Of a DNA stretch of 64,000 bases, positions 57,270 to 64,000 are shown piece after piece. Origin of the DNA: Phallusia mammillata (Eukaryota; Chordata; Ascidiacea; Phlebobranchia; Ascidiidae). How positions within the stretch are numbered: the first letter of the stretch is position 1; each line of letters opens with the position of its first letter. A program made the position numbers and the translations under genes. The stretch is from positions 1 to 64,000 of the forward strand of contig QLIY01000833.1 of the NCBI GenBank assembly GCA_003260075.1, read 5' to 3'. The notes below the pieces were generated by a model that did not search any database, was not told the DNA's origin, and saw only the letters and a program-made list of their open reading frames with translations.

Positions 57270-57280
57270 TAACTTAATAG
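57270..57280 (+). promoter_or_regulatory. Candidate trans-splice acceptor ahead of TADA3
   Basis: TAACTTAATAG ends six bases before the TADA3 start codon and about 230 bases after the RIOK1 stop. This tight placement resembles operon downstream genes. The polypyrimidine tract is weak. Confidence 0.35.
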
Positions 57281-57286
57281 GCAATA

Positions 57287-60200
57287 ATGGGTGACAGTAA
57301 AGAAGGACTAAACTTTCCGGATCTAGCTCCTGTTGATCATGCTAGGCACTGTCCAACATACACCAATAGTAAGTTTCATTGACAATATTACTCTAGTTTT
57401 TCTGGCAATTTTAATGCACCATGAACAGTTTGTCAAAAAATTGTTTGCTTATGCCAGTGGGTTCCCAGCCTTTTTTGAAAAATTCCTCTCTAATATATTA
57501 CGTAGTAGATGCTAAACCAGAGGTGCCCAACCCGTCGATCGCGATCTACTGGTCGGTCTCGGACTGATCTCAAGGCGATCGCGAGGGTTGCAGAAAATTA
57601 TTTAAAATAGTTGCTTTGTAGCGCGTTGCTGTACATAGATGACTTGATTGTGTGAATTAATCATAAGGATATGTTAATAAGTTCATAAGTAGGCGCTTTG
57701 TTATGTTACAAAAGTAATAGTTGCAGTAGTAATTGTTACTTAGTGCTGGTACTCGCTATGTCTTTGCTAATTTCTATTGGAATGGTAGATCTCGAGAGTT
57801 GAACTACCTCAAAAGTCGATCGTGAGTCAAAAAAGGTTGGGCACCCCTGTGCTAAACCGTACAAAGATTATTTAAAATTGGGGTTTTTCTTAAATTCGCA
57901 GGTTAAAATCTAAGAGCTCAAGGGTCAATTTTCCAATAACATGTAAAAAAGTTATTTCTTCCCCTCAAGTTTAAAAATTCCTTCCTTGTGAGGAATTCCT
58001 CCCTGGTTGGGAACCACTGGCTTATGCATTTTGCTTTTCACAAATGGTTTTCATAGACATTAAAGTGAGCCAACGTTTTTTGTCATTTAAAGTTATTAAT
58101 CGACGTGGAGATGAAATGGTGCAAATGGATGAAATGGACAGTCTGCAAATGGATTTGGAAACTTTGCTTGTGGCCGCAACCAGACGGATGCGACAGTTGA
58201 CGTCCGAAATTCAAATGCTGAGTGATGGCCAAGAAGGAAAACGAGACAAAAAGGTCTAAAAAAAATTTTTTGGATTTTTGTATTGATTCATACAGACAAG
58301 AAAAGATGATATTACTTCTAAAAAAGTATATTAACTTCAGTGCTCTCAATTGTAGCTTGGGTTTTATTTCATCTGTTGCATTTTTTAAAACTAAACTTTG
58401 CAGAAAGAACAGGAGCTAAAACGATCAAAACCTTCTGATGAAAGACCAACCAAAAAAATCAAGTCAGACTCTCCAGCACATCCCAAATATTTCCCTGGTA
58501 GCTCTTCAAGTAGTTCAACAGGAAGATCTAAAGCAAAAACAGCGATGGTAAGAGATGGAACTTGTTTTTATACTGGTGTGTAGAAGTTAAATTAAATTGT
58601 TAGGTCAAATTTTTACTTCTGAAAATCAATTCTTGAGTGAGCAGTGGAGCCCAATCAGTATTTTGCATTTAGTTATGTGATGCAACCATGAATTATATTA
58701 AACCAGTGTTCAGTCTATTAAATGTTGCAGTTGTTGAACTTCAAGCCACTTAAACATTCATACTGAGCTGCGATAACATTACAAACATTCCATGTCGTAT
58801 TTATTAGGGATGGGCCAAAACAGCAAATATTTTGTTGAGCATGCTCGGTGCATTATGACGTCACAATCATTCCCTATTACACGCTAGTTTTGTAGCTTTT
58901 CAATGTCCCTTACATAACCAGCAGTGTATTAAGCTGTACAGGCCCCCGAAGTAAGCGTTTTCCACCATCTAACGGTCAATTTTGTTCTTGGACACCCTTT
59001 CAAACACCAGTTTCATATGTTAGCATGGCATGAATTTGCAAATTTAATGCTCAGGTCAGTTTGTGCAACTGCTCGACTGAGCGCCGAGCATTAAAACAGC
59101 GATGGTCTGTACTGAGTACTCAGGTTCTGGCTTGGCTCGGCCCATCCCTAGTGTTTATACATAAACAAAGTGTACTGTAAGTCAGGGATGGGCCGAGCCG
59201 AGCCAGAACCCGAGTACTCGGTACCGAGCATCGCTACAAACTGACCCGAGCATTAAATTTGCATATTCACGCCCTGCTAACATATGTAACTAGTGTTCTA
59301 AACGGTGTCTATGAACAAAAACGAATGATTTTTCAAATGCACTAGATGGTGAAAAACGCGTATTTTATTGGCATGTACAGCTTAATAAAACACCGCCGGT
59401 GACGTAAGAGGCCTTGTAGAGCTAAAACGTAGAAAGGGGATTTTTTGTGATGTCATAATGCACCAAGCGTGCTCAGCCGAGCACCGATCATTAAAGTGAG
59501 ATGCTCGATGCTCGACCAAACAGTACATTTGCAGTTTTGGCACATCCCTACTGTAAGTTGCATGTGGTATTTAAATACCTAACTAAACCAGTTTATTTTT
59601 AGCCAAAAGCACTGGAATATGATATGTTGGATGATACTCAACCCCAGCAAACGTCTCGTATTCCAGTTAATGACGCTCCCAACAGATTCTGGCAATCCAT
59701 TGAACCTTACTGCACACCCGTCACTACTGATAATGTCAGACTGCTAGAGAAATTGTGCCAGACACAATTACAACCCGATGACGAATATTACAAGGTATGT
59801 TGTGTTAGGCAGAAGATAAAACCTGGATTATACACTACTAGAAGTACTAACTTCTGGACAAGTTGTTGGTTATTTCTAGACAATACTAAAGTATCTGCAA
59901 TTTCCCCTCCCAATGTCTTAATTTACTCAATTTAATAATGAAAAAAGGAGCATATCACCAATTTGACACAATTTATTGTTAAGCGTCAAGACTGCTTGGT
60001 GAAAAATATATTACATGAAACATAGTTCACAATACTGAGTAAAAGCATAAGAACATATCACTGCAATTTACGGATATTTCTTCTGGCTATATATATTTGT
60101 GTTTTTTACTATTTGAAATGTCATTTTGCATTTGTATGGAATAATCCCCAAATTAAATCATTCACACATACAACGTTTATAAGCCTACCTGATGATTACA

Positions 60201-63200
60201 CAAATCTACAAAAAAAAACACACTTAACCTCACATTTTGCTGGCATTTGAATATTTTAGATTCCAGAATTAGGAGTTCATTTTAGTCAGCGGTGGGCGCT
60301 AGAGGACATGCGAGAGGAAAAGAGTGAGGGGAGTCGGGCGATTGGGAAAACATTTGAAAAGCAAGATGGAAATGTGGAGGGCATTTTGAAAAAAGCAGCG
60401 GATACTCTGTAAGAAAAATGCAGTGCTTACATTGAGTAGCTTCATTGTGATAATTAATGTTGCTTCGAGGCGGAATGTTATGTTGTCTGCCTTGAATCAA
60501 TGATATGGGTATTGTGTTAATAGGATTGGTCAAAAACTGCAAATGTTCTGTTTGGTATCGAGCATCTTATTTTAATGTTCAGTGTTCAGCTAAGTATTCT
60601 CAGTAGTCTGTGATTTCCCAATTCCATGCTAGTTTTGAATGACACCAACAGTGTAATAAGTTGAACAGGCCCAAGAAGTATGTGTTTTTCACTATTTTAC
60701 CCACTTAACAAGACAGTTTTGTGTTGTATGTCAGCACGGCATGAAAATGCAAATTAAATGCTCAGGTCAGTTTGTGTAACTGCTTCGCTGAGTACTGAGT
60801 ATCAAAAACGGCGATGCTCTGTACTAAGTACTCGGGTCCTAATTTGACTTGGCCCATGCATAGTGTTTAATGAATCTTCAGGAAAAACAAAAAATGCAAT
60901 CTACACACCACTGATTGTTTTGTCATACACGATGATTTTAAGCATGTGTTTTGTGGTTTGTAGAGAGAGTTCTGATCCATGTCCATTTGGTTCATTGACA
61001 CAGCGACTAATCTCAGCTTTTGTTGAAGAAAATATGATGGTTCCACCAGACCAGGCTGCCAGTATGTTGGAGTCAGGTATGTTTCATTGATTATTACAAC
61101 AACAAAAAAGCTCCAACATAAACCTGCATTGCTTCAGTTTATCTTTTTATCAATCTATTTACTGTACCGCCAAATCTATTTAGGTTGTTAATTTCAAACT
61201 ACTCCCCTCATTTCACAATGATTATGGTTAAGGCACTGATGATAGTTCATTAACTTTGTTATGCCATTTAGAAGTGGTCAGTATTAAAGACATTGCCTCA
61301 ACATGTAGCCAAAACGGTGGTAATTTTGAGAGCCACTGTTACAGAAATTTCTGTTACCAACTTTACCACACTTATAGGAATGGCAGTATATCAAAATAAA
61401 ATGTTATGGAACACTGCTATCAAATATTAGCACAAGAGTGTAAAAATACTGCCCTGGATTTGAGTGTATAACTATGGAAAAAATGAAACACTAGGGAAGA
61501 GTTGAAAAAAAGTTTATCGAAAATGATGTTTTGCCATTTTATCTTGTTGTAAGCGATAAAGTGACAAGTCAAAATTGGTTGACAATTTTTTGTTTACAAT
61601 TTATTAAACATTCCCAGGAAAACATGGAAGTAGCGGAAACACAGTGACTGGTGGAACAGATAAAATGTCCAACAGCATCAAAATTACAAAATCTTTGTCC
61701 CACACTCATAAACTTGAATCAAGAATAAGAATGGAATTAATTGAGCAAGGTCGGTTGTTTACCCTTTTTTGAACCATTAACTATAAACCACTGCAGTTTC
61801 GGTGTGCCCTAAATTTAGTCGCTTTGTTAATATTTCGAAGACTATTTTAACAATTTTTTGCCAATACTTTTCAAAAATTACAGAGGCATCCAAAATTGTA
61901 TTTTTTAAGTCTGGATTTTATGTGCAGAAAACTTCTTGCAGTCAAGTGGACAAAAAATAAGGTTTTTGCAAAAACTGTTTGCTTATAACCTCAGTTAAAC
62001 CGTATTCAGTTAATGTGCTTCTGACAAAACTTGAGGTACAATTGATTTTTAATGTGGTAAGGCCGGGGGGGGGGTTAAGGTTTTTGCAAAAACTGTTCGC
62101 TTATACAGCCTCAATTAAACCGTATTCAGTTAGTGCGCTTCTGACAAAACTTGAGGTACAATTGATTTTTAATGTGGTAAGGCCTGAACTAATAGACACC
62201 AGGATCACCAGGATCACCAGGATCTTCGCCTAAGACATATTTTTTCGTACAAACGGGTCCTTGTTAACCAAGTTATACAGTACTGTATATCTTTAAAGTG
62301 AAACCCATGTAAATCCTTTCAACAAAAAACAAACAGTTTTCCATTGAAGGAATTAGTTTTTTTATCATACTGTTTAGGAATTCTGGAACCTGAAACCACA
62401 GACTCGAAGAAAGAAGACGAAGTTTTGAAAGAGCTTGTGAGAAGTCAGCAGGAGTTAAAAGCTGTGAGCAGTCGGAATCGAGATGTCCTTCAGCAACTTC
62501 TCCAAGTTGCACAGGAGGAACTGAAGAAGCAAGAAGTGAAAAGAAAGATTGATTCCCTCAACACTGAAGTAAGATGTGAAATTTTATGGTAATGGAAGTG
62601 ATTGACAAAACAACAATTTGTAATTGGAAAAGCACTATAGTGGTGTTATAAAAAAATTTCTTAACTGATTACTGGTCAATATGGCAATCTCCTACTACGA
62701 GGCTGACATGCACAACATACAAGGCAAGCAATGGTGCTTGTGAGTTAGTAGAGCGCATGTCCCGGAAAGACTCCTGTCGTGCATTTAAGACACCTTGCCA
62801 TATGGGAATGCTTGGTGGCTGGCTGATTTGGTACAATGGGGGGGGGGCGTGATTGACAAAACAACAATTTGTAATTGGAAAAGCGCCATAGTGGTTTATA
62901 CAAAAAAATTCTTAACTGATTACTGGTCGATGTGGCAATCTCCTACTACATGCACAACATACAAGGCAAGCAACGGTGCTTGTGAGTTGGTAGAGCGCAT
63001 TTCCCAGAAAGACTCCTGTCGTGCATTTAAAACACCTTGCCATATGGGAATGCTTGGTGGCTGGCTGATTTGGTACAATGCCATCAATGGACATGGCGTA
63101 CTATGATCTATAAAAATTTATTTATGTTGTTCTATCATTACCAATACAGTGCATATAGATAGTTTTATACGTGTGCATATCATGCAAATCCTTTGAAAAA

Positions 63201-63338
63201 TTAAAATGACCCATCAGGACATTATTATTACCCTTTGCTCAGCTGTCACTGTGTTATCTTCAGGTGATGGAACACTACAGAAGGGTAATGGCGGCAAGGC
63301 AGAAAAAACGCACACTCATGAAAAAGGAGGGGGGGGGG
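57287..63338 (+). CDS. TADA3: Transcriptional adapter 3 (ADA3), 3' end lost at a gap
   Basis: Exons: 57287-57368, 58093-58253, 58404-58547, 59603-59794, 60260-60408, 60964-61076, 61618-61749, 62378-62568, 63264-~63328; all junction phases agree, giving about 410 residues against 432 in human. Family blocks are in order: DHARHCPTYT, LQMDLETLL with MRQLTSEIQ, NDAPNRFWQSIEPYC, LGVHFSQRWALEDM, CPFGSLTQRL with FVEENM, HKLESRIRMELIEQG, EDEVLKELVRSQQELKA, and VMEHYRRVMAARQKKR with MKKE. TADA3 bridges ADA2 and GCN5 in the SAGA and ATAC histone acetyltransferase modules in the nucleus. The reading is cut by a G-run right after MKKE, where about 20 conserved residues should follow. Introns carry several MITEs and two gap-flanking duplications. 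Confidence 0.93.
57518..57849. mobile_element. hAT-like MITE, 8-bp duplication TGCTAAAC (TADA3 intron 1)
   Basis: Ends CAGAGGTGCCCAACC and GGTTGGGCACCCCTG are flanked by TGCTAAAC on both sides. The interior has 'gatcgcga' blocks. It is non-coding. Confidence 0.88.
58805..59150. mobile_element. MITE of the AGGGATGGGCC family (TADA3 intron 3)
   Basis: Ends TAGGGATGGGCC and GGCCCATCCCTA are flanked by GTATTTAT and GTGTTTAT. The interior has 'ccgagca' blocks. A second member follows in the opposite orientation. Confidence 0.75.
59183..59550. mobile_element. Second AGGGATGGGCC-family MITE, 8-bp duplication CTGTAAGT
   Basis: The left end CAGGGATGGGCCGAGCC and the right end GGCACATCCCTA are flanked by CTGTAAGT. 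It is an inverted relative of the element at 58805, in the same TADA3 intron. Confidence 0.8.
60519..60862. mobile_element. Decayed AGGGATGGGCC-family MITE (TADA3 intron 5)
   Basis: Internal blocks ('gaacaggcccaagaagta', 'atgctcaggtcagtttg') match the 58805 element, while the ends are diverged ('aggattggtc', 'ggcccatgcata'). This is an older insertion of the same family. Confidence 0.55.
61963..62182 (+). repeat. Direct copies flanking a G-run (TADA3 intron 7)
   Basis: About 105 bases ('gtttttgcaaaaactgtt' onward) recur on both sides of the G-run at 62065-62074 with a few differences. Probably an unmerged allelic overlap. Confidence 0.65.
62605..63080 (+). repeat. Direct copies flanking a G-run (TADA3 intron 8)
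   Basis: About 230 bases starting 'attgacaaaacaacaattt' are present twice with scattered differences around the G-run at 62838-62846. Each copy has 'gtgagttggtagagcgc', which resembles a tRNA D-arm (A box), but no B box follows, so no tRNA is called. Confidence 0.6.
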
Positions 63339-64000
63339 CGCTCTTATCAAACAATTAGAGTGAAAACTGCACACAACACTTGCTGTTACATCCCAATATC
63401 TGTGCTAGCTCTGTTTTATGAAACAGTTTCAGAGGTCCACAATATATTTGCCACAAGTTGGATTGCCAGAAGAAAAATGTCGTTAAGAGATGTTTGTATT
63501 TTGTCAAAATCACTGCATTGCCCTAAATGCGCTGGTGTGATACAGCTGTTGGTCCTGTTTTTTGTGCCTTCAACAGTTTACTTTCAAGGAGAAACGCACA
63601 TCAGAAATTTCAATACTTTAATGTAATTTTGGCCGTTAATATTTTTTGCTTAAAAATTCACAGCATTTAAAAGTTTTGTGATTTAATTCAAACTTTTTTG
63701 TTACTTAACCCTTTCACCGTTTTTTTTTTTGTTGGTTTACAATCTGAAAAAACGGGATTCTACCAATATCATATCTTTTTCGCTTGTTTTTGTGCAATCA
63801 AATCAGTTTTGTTTGAATATTTTTTTGCAAATGTTGTTTTTCAGGAACAACAATGTTGCATATGTATAAATGATAACATTTTAGCTAGTTGAGTAATGAC
63901 ACACTGTATGAAAATATGGAACGGCGGAAAAACAGCATGGAATGTTTACCGGTCCATCCAAGCACCACTAACAAAAACTCATAACAATTTTTGCACACCG
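63339..64000. other. 3' flank of TADA3, no gene recognised
   Basis: AT-rich sequence after the gap in the last TADA3 exon. The missing C-terminal codons do not appear immediately after the G-run. No other exon or RNA gene is supported. Confidence 0.35.

Noticed and set aside
62735..62770. tRNA-like D-arm 'gagttagtagagcgc' (and its copy at about 62980)
   Set aside because: No B box or acceptor stem can be paired with it at tRNA spacing.

Overview
The window is eukaryotic and animal: genes are split by short AT-rich introns with GT-AG ends, and the recognisable genes are metazoan housekeeping genes. Compact introns, closely packed co-directional genes with acceptor-like sites ahead of downstream start codons, and a lineage-specific extracellular gene cluster suggest a tunicate, Ciona-like. 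The species is inference. Many short G or C runs (mostly 8-12 bases, three of 59-82) and two single n's sit at breaks. Several are flanked by near-identical direct copies and others overwrite a few expected bases, so they are best read as assembly-gap placeholders. The long proline or glycine ORFs across them are not genes.

Left part (1-41.5 kb): three related plus-strand genes, here called A, B and C. B (11249-17343) and C (20812-41482) start with the same exon design: a short cytosolic exon, a transmembrane exon making a type II membrane protein, then small phase-1 exons encoding an N-glycosylated stalk. C has expanded the stalk to more than 30 exons by repeated duplication of an exon block and ends in an uncharacterised globular domain. 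A (139-8815, 5' end outside the window) is a paralogue of the 3' half of C. B has a very short stalk and a MAM domain instead. A minus-strand gene lies between A and B and again between B and C (9.4-10.1 kb degraded, 17.8-18.3 kb open), each copy divergent from the membrane gene to its right, so the two-gene unit was probably duplicated.

Middle (41.5-47.3 kb): a secreted cysteine-repeat gene with frame damage, its broken tandem copy, and an isolated minus-strand exon that may come from an SLC7 transporter.

Right part (47.8-63.4 kb): conserved genes. On the minus strand are PRADC1 (protease-associated domain protein) and an unusual RNA-binding protein joining a ZC3H14/Nab2-like N-terminus to a PABPN1-like RRM. 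On the plus strand are SNRPC (U1-C), RIOK1 and TADA3, spaced about 250 bp apart and a candidate trans-spliced operon. SNRPC and RIOK1 are single-exon; TADA3 has at least nine exons and loses its last codons at a gap.

Across the window are many small hAT-like non-autonomous elements, several with perfect 8-bp target duplications, plus a tRNA-derived SINE-like unit.
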